64,000 nt of DNA from Erodium maritimum (lineage: Eukaryota > Streptophyta > Magnoliopsida > Geraniales > Geraniaceae), in NCBI GenBank assembly GCA_963921825.1, contig OY997596.1, forward strand, positions 4,407,001 to 4,471,000. The letters are read 5' to 3'. Under the pieces are notes generated by a model. It did not search any database. It was not told the origin of the DNA and saw only the letters and a program-made list of their open reading frames with translations. Both the position numbers and the translations under genes were made by a program. Shown one piece after another: positions 1 through 11,500 of the stretch; the first letter of the stretch is position 1; every line of letters begins with the position of its first letter.

Positions 1-31
1 AAAACACAATAATTAAAAAAAGATAATTAAC

Positions 32-320
32 CTAATTTGTAACGGTTCCAATGTGTAAACGCCACTTCCCATCGTCTTTGAGAATCTCCCACACAACACA
101 TTTTGTCCATAGCCCATGTCGGCTTTCATAATCACTCACGGTTGCATTATAGATTTCCTCCTCGGTTGCGCTTTTCCTAAGGTCGTTGAGACGTCCCCGG
201 TAAATATTATCGAAAGTCTTGCACTTTTTCCTCATCATTTGGAAATAATCCTTGACTTGCTTCTCCGTCCTCTTTGGCCACGCTTTATCTCCGGTTTGAA
301 CGAGAGAGTTTGAGAGAGAG
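32..320 (-). pseudogene. 5'-lost SANT/NAM-associated ORF1-like gene remnant
   Basis: The frame starting at the Met codon at 238 encodes 68 aa, and the same frame stays open upstream to about 310. Its layout (WPKRTEKQVKDYF, then KCKTFDNIYRGRLNDL, then VVWEILKDDGKW) matches the second half of the plant NAM-associated/SANT-like domain seen in PIF/Harbinger ORF1 proteins and their domesticated relatives. In the neighbouring copy (584-1648) the equivalent parts are the HWHRSNKSVTKFQEKY and YVWKIVRAQPKW motifs. The SANT start is missing. A TATAAATA lies upstream on the same strand at 362-369, followed by a CT-rich leader, so a short transcript is conceivable. I infer a truncated relative rather than a working gene. 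The window edge is close, and the stop codon lies near base 32. Confidence 0.5.
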
Positions 321-361
321 AGATTGAGAAATGTGTGAGAATTTGAGGGAGGAGTGAGTGA

Positions 362-369
362 TATTTATA
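362..369 (-). promoter_or_regulatory. TATA box of the truncated SANT-like remnant
   Basis: Read on the minus strand the sequence is TATAAATA, about 125 nt upstream of the Met codon at 238, followed by a CT/TC-rich leader. This spacing and leader composition resemble a plant core promoter. Whether it is used is unknown. Confidence 0.35.
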
Positions 370-410
370 GGAAGGGAGAGTGAAGGGGTCGACGTGACAA
401 CCACGACCCA

Positions 411-441
411 CACGGTTACTATTCCAAAAATAGTAACCGTG
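411..441. repeat. Perfect 13-bp inverted repeat (hairpin)
   Basis: CACGGTTACTATT at 411-423 is followed by a 5-nt spacer and its exact reverse complement at 429-441. It lies about 40 bp upstream of the minus-strand TATA box at 362-369. It could be a palindromic regulatory site or a transposon remnant; nothing decides between them. Confidence 0.6.
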
Positions 442-583
442 CACGAAGACCGAGGCACCGAGAATCCGATAAAAAACAATTTTTAAATTTTTTTTTATTA
501 AGTAGAATAAAACCTAAACTACAACAAAGCAACTAGATTAATTTTTTTATTATATAGAATAAAAACAAAAATAAAGAGACTCC

Positions 584-1648
584 CTAAATCGACTTTGAAC
601 GTCTCTCCAGGCTTTCAATGAGTGCACGACGAGTCTTCTTATCCTCCTCGGATATGTCGGTGGTGTCTTGGCTAACCACTTTTTCCAACATCTCCATGAC
701 TTGCACCTGCATCTTCATTCTGGTATCGACGAGATTCTGTTTCTTCGTAACTATCATCGATTCCCGCTCAACATACTCGTTCAGAAACTGCATTTACTCG
801 GGTGGTAACACTGCCGGCTGGGGTGGGGGGTCCACTTGTTTTCCTTTGCCTCGAGCCTTGGCCTTGGCTCTTTTCTGGCCGATCGGTCGTTCGTCCCTTG
901 CAAGCGAGTTCAACTCTTGATCGCACCCGTCGCCCGAAGTGTAGTTGCGAGACTCGTCCAACCTTGTCCGCTTGCTTGCTTCACTTTCTACGTCGAGGTT
1001 GCAGTCAAGCTCAATGTCGATGTCACATTGTGGAACCTTCTTATGTTGCCACTTCGGTTGCGCCCTCACGATCTTCCAAACATACTTGAGGTTGAACTCG
1101 TGGTCTTCCTCCTTCCTATACGCTCTTTCAGCGGCTGCAATGACATCAGCCTCGCTCCTCCCGCTTTTGAGATCGTTCTCAAAGCTGGTGTACTTCTCCT
1201 GGAATTTTGTGACGCTCTTGTTGGACCGATGCCAATGGTCCTTGCGAGCAGTCCACTCCCGAAGTGGGTTGTCTAGCTGGCGCGTCGACAGAACTCGACA
1301 TGTATTTTTTTCAGTACATGTCATTCCTCTGGTTCTTCCCGGTGATAGGGTCCAGCGAATTGTTGAGCCACGAACTCGCCAATCTATCCTCCTCCACGAT
1401 GGACCACTTCAGCTGCGGAGGTGCTTTCGTCGATGTAGATGCAGCCTTCTTCCCCTTCCCCTTCCCCTTCCTCCTCAATTGCGTGGTCGGAACGACTGAG
1501 AAGGTTGTGTGGCCGAAACGGATTGAGAAGGTTGCACGTTGGGGAATTGCGACTCTTGCCATTGGGAGTAGTGGGTAGGGTTGTATGGGGGAAGCGGCGA
1601 TGATTGGCTCGAGTTGATTAGGTTGGTGTATGACGCGATATTGGCCAT
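584..1648 (-). pseudogene. Broken SANT/NAM-associated (PIF/Harbinger ORF1-like) gene
   Basis: The chosen start is the first Met after a minus-strand TATA, at 1648. The frame begins MANIASYTNLINSS and then changes near 1500-1560 into one carrying a basic GKGKGKKA stretch and the SANT hallmark WSIVEEDRLASSWLN. It changes again near 1311-1324 into a frame with HWHRSNKSVTKFQEKY and YVWKIVRAQPKW (NAM-associated domain). An in-frame TAA at about 791-793 splits off a C-terminal coiled segment ending LIESLERRSKSI. Known: such proteins are DNA-binding partners of PIF/Harbinger transposases or host genes derived from them. Inferred: at least two frameshifts and one stop make this copy non-functional. 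No DDE transposase is visible nearby. Confidence 0.6.
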
Positions 1649-1827
1649 GACGTCTTCTTCGATGTGGTGAGAGTCGGCGTCGTTCAATGACTCGGATACG
1701 AATTGGAGGCAGTGATTCTCGTCTATTGTGAATCGAAGAAAAAAACGAGAGAATTTGGAGAAGAATAGAATGAGAAAGGGAGCTTGAACCAAGTTAGGGA
1801 GTGAATTTTTGGGTTGAGGTGAATATG

Positions 1828-1835
1828 TATTTATA
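1828..1835 (-). promoter_or_regulatory. TATA box of the broken SANT/NAM gene
   Basis: The minus-strand reading is TATAAATA about 180 nt upstream of the Met at 1648, in the same arrangement as the paralogous remnant near 362-369. This supports the view that the two are copies of one gene type, each with its own core promoter. Confidence 0.35.
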
Positions 1836-2383
1836 ACAAATTTAGGTTTTTTTTTAATCGGCACCAACATTTGTCGGCTTCTCACTGACTCGCCGACTAG
1901 CCGTTGAGGTTGCCACGACGCGACGCGTCGTTGCAGGATGCTGCAACGACCTCTTAACACGCCGCCCCTGACACGACGCCTTGACACGGCCGTTGTTGAT
2001 GCTCTAATCTTGCAATTAATTCAAAATGCATTTGACCAATAAAGATGTCACGTTCATCTATACGATGTCGTTTACATGTATGCAACTAAATTCTATTTAT
2101 TCGGCCTTTTCAAAACCCATCCTTTTTTCATCGTATTTTCCGCTTTCTCGCGTTTCTGTTCATTTTCCTCCTCCTCCATCTTCCTCCTCCTCCATCTTCC
2201 TTCTGCACCCCCACGAGCTCTCCCCGACCACACTCGATCTCTTCTCGATCTATCCTCCTTAGGGGTAAACATTTCCTTTTCGTTTTCCCGTACGGTTTTG
2301 TATTCGGATTCAGTGTTTGGATCTGAGAGGAGCCGAGGCCGATCTGCAAGGTCTGAGAGATCGGAGAGATTAGGAAAGAGTCT

Positions 2384-5330
2384 ATGGCGAATAGGGTCGA
2401 TCACGAGTACGACTATTTGTTCAAGATCGTCTTGATCGGGGACTCCGGTGTCGGCAAGTCCAACATTCTTTCCCGGTTCACCAGGAACGAGTTCTGCTTG
2501 GAATCCAAATCCACCATCGGGGTAGAATTCGCCACCAGAACTGTCCAGGTTTCGATCTTTCTTCTTTCTCTGCCCTTTTTCTTAATTTAGTTATGCCATT
2601 TTTGTGAGTTCGATCTAGTTTGGTTTCAACCCAATTCGTTGTGTGCTTCAATTTTTTTTTTCTGAGGTCAGAACTTAGATTAAGAAGCTAGCGCATATGT
2701 TTCTGGATGTTGTGTGCAACTTTGGTTAATGGATGAGATCTGGATGAAATGGGTAATAGCATTTAGTGTCCCATAAAGTGAAGGGGTAACGTCATTCCTA
2801 ACCCATCAAAAGGTCATTTGCAATTCCTAACTGAGGTCGGCTTTTTGTGACAGATCATAACACAAAGGTGGTACACGTTTACAAAAAGTACCAATAGCAA
2901 TACCACATTTCTACTGCTTTTTGTAACAAACTACCACCTTTATGTTGGTTCATGTAAATTGTGCGACCTTTTAAGTTAGGAAATGTCTCGATAGCTCAAC
3001 TTCAGTTAGGAAGTAATAACTAAAGGTCACATAAGGTTAGGAAACAACGTTTTTCCTAAAGTGAAAGACGAGGTTTTTGTGGAACAGATGAAAAGTAAAT
3101 GGAACCCATAAGAATGGGTTGTGAAACTAAAAGGCATGTTCGTTGGTATTTTTGTTGATGTTCTATTTTGCTTTGGTGATTTTAGTGTAAGATGGGACAT
3201 CATAATTAAGGATGATGGTGGGTTGTGAAACTAAAGGCACATTCTTTGGTATTTTTTGTTGATTTTCTGCGGCTATCGTTGCTCATATATCGATTTTACT
3301 GGAAGAAGTGCCCCTAACCAGGCCATGGACTTTGTTTAAGGGAATGTGCATTGACAAATACGATTAGCTTTTTATTATGTTTCTTTCAGTTCTAAATCCC
3401 CAGCCATATCGTGTATATCCATTGTATGTTTATGAGTGACCATGAATCACAAGTAATTATAGGTAGTTGGAGCATGTTTAGATGTGTCTATCTACACTCT
3501 ACATACCAAAGAATGATGTATAAATGCTTTCTTCATTTAGAAAAGTGTCTAGTCGGGTAAGGGCATCATGGAGCTAGACTTTAGAGTTTAGAGCAGTACA
3601 AGATAGTACATGAGAAGCTCTTGGTGTTAGGCTGATTAAGATGGCTACTTAAAAATAGGGTAGGTTGTGCGTTGAAAGAAAAAAAATCATTTTTATCATG
3701 TGCGTGGGAGACTTCATTGTTCTTTTAGAATTGTCTTTAGACTTCAGATTTTAATTATGGTTGGAAAATCTCACTCAGCTACTCTTGAGTATGCGCCCCA
3801 TTCTCAACTAACTACCCATAAGTTAAAAAAAAAAAGATAACCCACTTAATTTTTTTGTCTCATTTCATCCAATTTCCGTCAATTGCTTAGACCATCCACA
3901 ATGCCACAATGGAGGCCAATCCACACGTCGAATCGACGTCGAAAGAAGCAAAAGAAGTGAAAAAGTTGACGTTTCGCTGACGTTTTCTCTCTCCTCCAAG
4001 TCTTTAATTTCCTTGACGTCGATTCGTATTCTACTCCCTCTCTCCTTCTCTCTATCTCTCTCTTCCCTCACACTCTCTCTCCTTTTTTGTTTCCTCTCTC
4101 CTCCCTCAACCATTCATCTTCTTCCACGTATTGATATTGGTCGGATTCGACTCACTGAATCTGACCTCCATTGCAGAATTTGCCGATTACGACCACAATT
4201 AAACCCATCGATTCGACTGGGAAAACTGCCTCAATTGTTAATGGTTTTAGGTATAAAATGACAAGAATACCCTCATGAGAAAATAAGATAGTGCATGAGA
4301 AGTTCATGGTTGGTTAGGTTGATTAAGATGGCTACTCTAAAATAGAGTAAGTTGTGTGGTGAAAGACAATTTCCTTTTTATCATGTGCATGGGAGACTTT
4401 GTTGATCTTTTAGAATTGTCTTTGGACTTGAGATGTTAATCATGGGAAAATCTCACTCAGCTACCCTTAAGTATGTGCCCCATTCTCAACTAACTACCCA
4501 TAGGTTTTATAAAAATTGACAACCCGCTTAAGTTTTTTTAATCTCATTTTAGTATTTTACCCAATTGCTGTCAATTTTTTGGGTATAAAATGACAAAAAT
4601 ACCCTCATGAACAAATAACATCAAGGGTATTTTCATTATTCCATACCTAAAAGTTATTAAAAAAAAGTTAAAAGGGGTTGTCAATTTTTTATTTATAAAC
4701 CTGTTTGTTGAGTAGCCGAGTGGATTATCCCTTTAATTATTTAGTACAATTGATTATTTACACATTTCCTTGTGGGTTTTTATGAATTAGTAGTAGGCAA
4801 TAGATTGTTGATGCTGTGATCAGTGAACATTTAAAACTTTTTGGGTACAGGTTCAAGGAAAGACAGTGAAGGCACAGATATGGGACACAGCGGGACAAGA
4901 GAGGTACCGAGCCATAACCAGTGCTTACTATAGAGGAGCAGTCGGTGCACTCCTGGTCTATGACATAACCAAAAGACAAACCTTTGAAAACGTGAACAGG
5001 TGGCTCCGTGAGTTGAGAGACCACGCCGATTCCAACATTGTCATCATGCTCGCCGGTAACAAGTCCGACCTGAACCATCTCAGATCTGTTACAGAGGACA
5101 ATGGTCTGTCCTTATCTGAAAAGGAAGGCCTCTCGTTTCTCGAGACATCGGCGCTTGAAGCGACAAATGTTGAGAAGGCTTTTCAAACCATTTTGTCTGA
5201 GATATATCATATTGTGAGCAAGAAAGCATTGGCGTCCCAGCAAAAGCCTGGCTCTGCCATTCCTGGTCAAGGGACGGCTATCAATGTTGCTGATGGAGGG
5301 GAGTCGAAAAGAGGTTGCTGTTCCTCTTGA
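2384..5330 (+). CDS. RABA2: RABA2-type (Rab11 family) small GTPase
   Basis: Two exons, 2384-2548 and 4851-5330, joined by a GT-AG intron at 2549-4850, give 214 aa. Switch and nucleotide-binding motifs are all present: P-loop GDSGVGKS (19-26), effector-region STIGVEF (about 43-49), DTAGQ (67-71), NKSD (125-128) and ETSAL (153-157). The protein ends -GCCSS, a CCXX-type geranylgeranylation signal. Known: plant RABA/Rab11 GTPases act at the trans-Golgi network and recycling endosome in secretion, cell-plate formation and polar growth. The N-terminus [14 protein letters not shown] and the late INVADGG segment fit the RABA2 clade best; the exact member is not resolved. The intron is long (2.3 kb) because it holds a MITE and an internal duplication. 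The start is the first Met giving the standard N-terminus. Confidence 0.95.
2783..3056. mobile_element. Mutator-type MITE in RABA2 intron
   Basis: The element is flanked by a perfect 9-bp duplication, TAAAGTGAA, at 2774-2782 and 3057-3065. The ends are imperfect inverted repeats: GGGGTAACGTCATTCCTAAC at the left, and GGAAAAACGTTGTTTCCTAA read inward from the right. It is 274 bp and noncoding. It shares motifs (AAAGGTCATTTGCA, TTTTTGTGACAGATC, ACCACCTTT) with the element at 8997-9313, so both belong to one family. Confidence 0.85.
3586..4580. repeat. Direct duplication inside RABA2 intron with an insert
   Basis: About 300 bp at 3586-3888 recurs at 4262-4580. Both contain GATTAAGATGGCTACT, CATGGGAGACTT-type, CTCACTCAGCTAC and CATTCTCAACTAACTACCCA blocks in the same order, with several substitutions. 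Between them, about 3889-4240 is unrelated CT-rich DNA bounded by TCAATTG on each side, which may be a separate small insertion. No coding potential is supported. Confidence 0.6.
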
Positions 5331-5422
5331 ATCGCGGCCTTGGGGTGAGAGACAATGTGTAGGATACCGTTTTACTTCATCGAGTTGTGGTCGGGAACTT
5401 AGTGAAACGAAATGGTATGGAA

Positions 5423-5686
5423 TTTTGCTTTAAACTACCCTTTTGAATCACCCACTTTCTAAAAAACCTATTTTTAGACAAATAGTGAACTTTAAACTAT
5501 CCTTTTGAATCGAACATAGGATGTGTTTCTTGATTCAAATGAATTGTGAAAATAATCAAGAGATTCGGTTCAGAACTGTTTTCAAAGTAAAGGGTAGTTT
5601 AAAGTTCACATTGCGTCAAAAGATAGTTTTCTGTAAGTGGACGATTGAGAAGGGGGTAGTCTCAAGCGATTACCCTAAAATGATAA
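5423..5686. mobile_element. MITE in the RABA2 3' flank
   Basis: A long imperfect palindrome. CTTTAAACTACCCTTTTGAA at the left pairs with the reverse complement of the right end, which reads CTTGAGACTACCCCCTTCTC. A second internal pair, GTGAACTTTAAACTA, lies deeper. The candidate target duplication (GAAATGGTA versus AAAATGATA) matches at only 7 of 9 positions, so the edges are approximate. It sits about 100 bp after the RABA2 stop and before the AATAAA near 5787, so it may be part of the 3' UTR. Confidence 0.55.
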
Positions 5687-5699
5687 CAGAAGTATTGTT

Positions 5700-8130
5700 A
5701 AATAGTACTTGAGGGTGTTCATTTTATGTTCTATTTGTTTCAATTGTAGGTGTGAACTTAGTTCTTGATTCATTTCCCAAGTATTAATAAAGCTGAAATT
5801 TTATTTCCTCAATCCTTCCAATTTTCTGTAATTCAGCACACAACCACCTTGATAATGTAGAAAGAGTGCCGTTTTGTGTTACTTCTGGGATTAGTATGAG
5901 TTTCTTGGATTATATGAATACAAATTAGCTGTGGAAGAGATTTGATGAAGAGATTAAATGCATGCCATATATTACAACACTACTCGAGATTAACTGAATT
6001 GATGGGTTCGTTAATCATGTGTGAATATATGGGTGTGTTCTTTTTCAAATTTTAGGATAGATCCGTTATTTTAAGGACAATGATCGATCTGTTTGATTTC
6101 CGACTTAGAACTATTTGGATTTGGTAGTTAACGCGTCTGTAATGCTTTTAACTGGCTCGTCATTTTGAATCTATAAACTCTTCAAAAACAACTTTAAACT
6201 CACCAAATTCAAACATGAGTTAAGCATCCAACACTAACCTCTTGATAAATAGTCATAAAAAAGTGATCAACAATATCAACTCAAGCTAATCGAACTAGTC
6301 GCTTCCCGATAATAAAAAATATATATATTATAGCTTATTGGGTTGCTCTTAAAAAAAGTATACCAAAATTACAAAGTTTGAAATTAAATTTGAACGTTAC
6401 ATTAAGAGAAACAAAATACTACAAACTTAGAGTTGAACTGGGTCAGAGGTTTAAGAGGTTTGACTCGACGTCCATGGTAGCTGAGGTGATGGTGCCTGGA
6501 GTTGGACGAGCCTCGCTCTCTCTTGAGGTTCTTTGTCCAACGGTCCGTACCTTATCTCCGTCTAAGAAGTCGCCCCTTGCACTATCCATCCGAGGGACCT
6601 GACTCCTCCTTAGCTCCAATCGAACTTGTGTATTCTTTTGGTAACTCCGAGATTTGAGAAGATGTCGATTTTTAGTGTGATTGGTATCGCTAGCATCTTG
6701 GTCTCGGCCATCATGATTTTTTTTTGATCAGCAAACCAAATTTAAATTAAAACCTCCTTTGAGGTAAAAGAGGCGTTACAAATTACAAACTAAGATCAAC
6801 CAAGAGTTAAGGGATACCATCAACCAAAAGGAACTTAAACCACCCAACTACTCAAGAAATGCAAAACCACCCAACTCCATTGGAATAGCAATGCCAGTAG
6901 AACTTCAGGAGTAATAACCAAAAATAAATTGCAACCGGTACCCATCTTTGTTGTAGTCCAAGACATCTTGATTAACATTGGTCTTTGATTGACATGGATC
7001 TTACAGGTGGATCTTCTTGACTTGTGATAAACCTTTCTTTTGTCTTGTGAGGACTTGGATGTTTGGCGTCTCTTCCGTCTGATGATTGGAAGATGTTACA
7101 TCCATGGTTGTTCTCCTTTTGGACTATGCTCAACGAGTTTTATTTGGAGGATGACTTTTCTAGGTTGACATCATTGGCCTCCTTGTCGTGTGTTGGAATC
7201 GAGATTTGTAGCTACAATTTTTGGGAAGGCTTGATTGCTTGTCACCATCCACCCTCGCTCTTTGACGCATACTTAGTCTCCCTAGGCATTGGTTACTGTT
7301 CACGTGTTGGATGTTTCAGGGTATAGGCTGGTGGTCGCCACTTGAGACCCAAGTTTTGTGTAGATGTGTTTCTCGAGACAATTTTCAAGGATTCCCTTCC
7401 GTACCTTTCCCAGACTGGAATGATAGAGGGGTTGACTAGGAATGGTGAGATGGGTAGTCCTCTAACTCATGCTCCTTGAGCGAGCCCTATCACCCTCCAA
7501 TTTTCTGTCAACGTCGTTTCTCTTTCCCCTTTCTTAATTGAGCAGATATCCTATCGGTATGCATCTACTATAACTGTTAGTGGGTCTCGGGCTTTGTCGG
7601 GAAACAATTCGGACATGTGAGCATATATAGTTTTAAATGCCACTTTATTAGACACGACCTCTATTACAAATTTGTATGATGGGCTGGATCAAACGCTAGA
7701 CTCACTTCCTGATGGGTTCCCACTTCCGTTTCCGGTTGACTTCGGGGCACTCTTTCTTAATCAGATGTCTTTTCAGGGATTTTCTCATTGTTGGTCGATG
7801 AGTGTATATGGAAGAATTTTACCCACACTGTCGCGAGGTTTGTTGAGCGCTTGAAGGTCTACTATAAAAGTGTGCCGGAGAAGGACTTTAGGAAGTTTGA
7901 ATCAGTTATGAGTCCTTGCTATAATAATAGAGGTTCTAGCGCCATATGGGTCACACAATTGTGCTTCTCTAATTATAAGATAAGTTTCGATAACAATTGT
8001 GTTTCCGACTATGTTTTGTTTGAACATTATAGTTCGTGATTTTAGTTTGCTCCTATGCAGACTGTTTTGTTCTCATTTTGAGATTGATATCTTTATAAAA
8101 CTTCTCTAATAAAAAAAAAATACCATTGAA
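5700..8130. other. Intergenic stretch with LINE-like debris
   Basis: No host gene is supported. At 6719-6960 a T-rich run followed by GATCAGCAAACC looks like the reversed 3' tail of a non-LTR retrotransposon. At 7672-8118 a plus-strand stretch, open in shifting frames, ends in TCTTTATAAAACTTCTCTAATAAAAAAAAAA, a typical plant LINE 3' end. The segment 6390-7500 has short, broken frames of the same composition. I see no intact reverse transcriptase or endonuclease motif, so these are decayed fragments only. Confidence 0.4.
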
Positions 8131-8550
8131 GACCGTGTTGGAAAGTTTCCAAAGAAAATGCTTGGACTTAAAAAAAAGCTTATGCATCCATTGGTTGCGT
8201 CTGAAGCATGACTAGACTTTGGACCATTACAAGCAAAGTTAACCATATGAAAATTCAGACAGTCTTCTACTCCTACAGAACCCAGTCACACAATTACAAT
8301 TTCAATATATAAAAATCCCCAATTTGTTCATATATTTAACAAAAATTGAAAAATACTCCTGTTGACCAATAAGGAAGAAGAGAAGAGGAAGAGCCGAACG
8401 TGAGAGGAGGAGAAAGGCCAGGTCTTTCCTCATCTGCTCCGTTCTAGGGAGCGGCGCCGTTGTCGGGTCGGTGCGATTTTCCGGTGAGTTTTGTCGTTGT
8501 TGTTGTGGGTCAGATCTGTATCTAACAGAGGGAGAAAGAGAGAGATTTGA

Positions 8551-11500
8551 ATGGCACAACAAGGGCAGGCCTCTATTGATCCTGCCGTGCTCGACGACAT
8601 CATCAATCGGCTTCTGGAGTTCCGCCAGAACCGGCCGACGAAGCAGGTGCAGCTCAGTGAGCACGAGATCCGCCAGCTCTGCGCCGCCGCTAAAGAAATC
8701 TTCCTTCAGCAGCCCAATCTTCTCGAGCTCGAAGCCCCCATCAAAATCTGTGGTTCGTTTTTTTTTCTTTCCCTTTTATTGGATTTTCTATCTCTGGGTT
8801 TTGCACTGTTAATTGGTTGATTGATGAGGCTTTTTGTGATATGGATTTTTTCTGTTTTTTTTTTGGATCAATGGGCTGTTTTTGTTTCTTTTCTCATTGA
8901 ATGATTATGTGGGAGCTTAAGATTGCTGTGAAAGCTCTAGTTAGTCTTTTAGTGAATTGCAGGAATAGGTTTTCTCTATGAGATGGGATCATTTTAGAGA
9001 AATCGTCATTTTCTAGCCCAGTTAGAAAGGTCATTTGCACATCCTAACCGTGCTCCACTTTTTGTGACAAATCCTAACTCAAAGGTGGTATTTTGTTACA
9101 AAAAGTAACATAAGGTAGTATTTTGTTACAAAAGTAGCATAAGTAGTATTTTTTTTTACAAATCCTAGCCTCCTTTTTCATAATTATTTTACACGTGATT
9201 GGTACTTTTTGTAAACGTGTACCACCTTTGTGTTAGGATCTGTCACAAAAGGTGGAGCACGGTTAGGATGTGCAAATGACCTTTCTGACTAGGCTAGGAA
9301 TCGACATTATCCCATCATTTTACTTTGGTTGGAGATTTTGTAGAATTGATGTTAATGTCTTTCATGAGTTGGAGATATGTTCAAGGGAAAACCCCAGATA
9401 GAGGTCATTCCGTTAAACCTTTAACGGTTTTTGTCAGTTTTTGCAAAAGCTGACGATCACCTTTGTAGAGTTTTTTCCTTCTCAAAAAACGACCCCCTAA
9501 AACAAAGGCTACTGTAAGTTTTTGCAAAAAAAAAACCTGATGAACCCGTTAGATTTAATGGAAGTCGTTGTTTATTTGATAATAAAGGTAGTGTGACGCC
9601 GTTTTTTTCAAAGGAATGACCTTTACACTTAGATTCCGCTAAAAAAGGTTGTTCGAGGGTGTGTATTTGGAGTTACCCCTATGTTTAACTCAAGTGTTCA
9701 TGGCATTGAATGTTTATGTTAAGGCATTTGCTAGTCTCTTGGAGCAAATATGTATGGCTTACTCACATGTTTATTGTTATTCTTCTATCTAGCTAAATGT
9801 TTTAGGTTTGTTTTTGCCATTGTTTCAACTTGCTCAGTGGTACTAAAAGAGCTTCTCTACATTTTATCGACTATATGGCATTTGTGTGTTGGGTATACAA
9901 TTTCACAATTGTGTTTCTATGTTTTTTTTATATAAATGGGTGTGAATGGGAGCAAGATTAAGCTGTCCTGAATTCATTTATGGATTAATTATCTTTAGTA
10001 CCCCTTTTCTATTGGTAACACTCTTTTACGCCATTTTGATGATCTGTGACCAATTCATAAGGGGTATTAAATGTTCTGCTATCAATACATAAGGGGTATT
10101 AAATGATATGTGACCTATTCATAAAGGGTACTAAATGATAGTTACCAAAACGGAGGGACTGTTATTGAACGTTACAAAACACCGGGGTACAAAAGGTATG
10201 TTACCAATAGAAAAGGGCACAAAAGTTAATTAACCCTTCATTTATAGGATAATCGGTAAAACAGCTCAGATTGTGCGAATGGTAGTAGAAAAATGTAAAA
10301 TTTGGACCTCAAGGTGAGTCTGCATCGCTGTTTTTTCTTCTTCTGATTCAGGGCTTCTATTTATCTTTTGTGGACAAAAAAGTACCCTGATGTTTTCACT
10401 TTTTGCATCTTGTAGTCCTCTTATGTGATAATTGCAAAAAAGATCCTCGAACTTGTCTTTTGTTGCACCTTGTATAAATTTGTTTAAAATGACTGTTTTA
10501 CCCTTGGAAATGTAAGGGATATGCAACTAAATAAAAAAAACCAAATTTTCACATTTTGTACTCTTTGCACGGTACAAAATGAATATTTTTGTTTTTCTTA
10601 TTATTTTTTAAATCTAAATTGTAAGGGTGAAATCGTCATTTTTATACAAATTGCAACAAAAAGATAAGTTCAGGGTACTTTTCTTCAATTATCCCTATCT
10701 TTTAATAAGTTACTTCAAACGCTCAACATCAAAATGTTGAATGGGTTTTCATATCGTCATCTTTTGAGAGCAAAGGAAAAGACTTTTGTCTATTCCTGCT
10801 TAGAAGATTCATTGGAAGTTAGATTGAATCTTGTTGGATTGCTTTTTGCTAGTCTTGATTTCAGTTTTTTCAAAGTATCTTCACTGGAAAATTTATTCTT
10901 ACGACCATTGCATTATCTTACACTTTAGTTTCTCCTCAATCCATCATCCATGAAATAGAAGCATATCTAATTTTTCTGGATTCACAGGTGACATTCATGG
11001 CCAATATGCCGATCTCCTAAGGCTTTTCGAGTATGGTGGATTTCCTCCTCAAGCCAATTACTTGTTTCTAGGTGATTACGTCGATCGTGGCAAGCAAAGT
11101 TTGGAAACAATTTGCCTTCTCCTTGCCTACAAAATCAAATACCCCGAGAACTTTTTTCTTTTAAGAGGAAACCACGAATGCGCTTCCATCAATCGGATTT
11201 ATGGGTTTTACGACGAATGTAAACGGCGATTCAATGTCCGGATTTGGAGAACTTTTACCGATTGTTTCAACTGTCTTCCTGTGTCGGCTCTCATAGACGA
11301 CAAAATATTGTGCATGCACGGCGGCCTTTCCCCTGATCTAACACATTTGGATCAGATCAGGAACTTACCACGACCGACCGATGTTCCCGATTCTGGTTTA
11401 CTTTGTGATTTGCTTTGGTCTGATCCCGGTAAAGATGTCAAGGGTTGGGGAATGAATGATCGTGGAGTCTCGTACACGTTCGGTCCGGATAAGGTATCAG

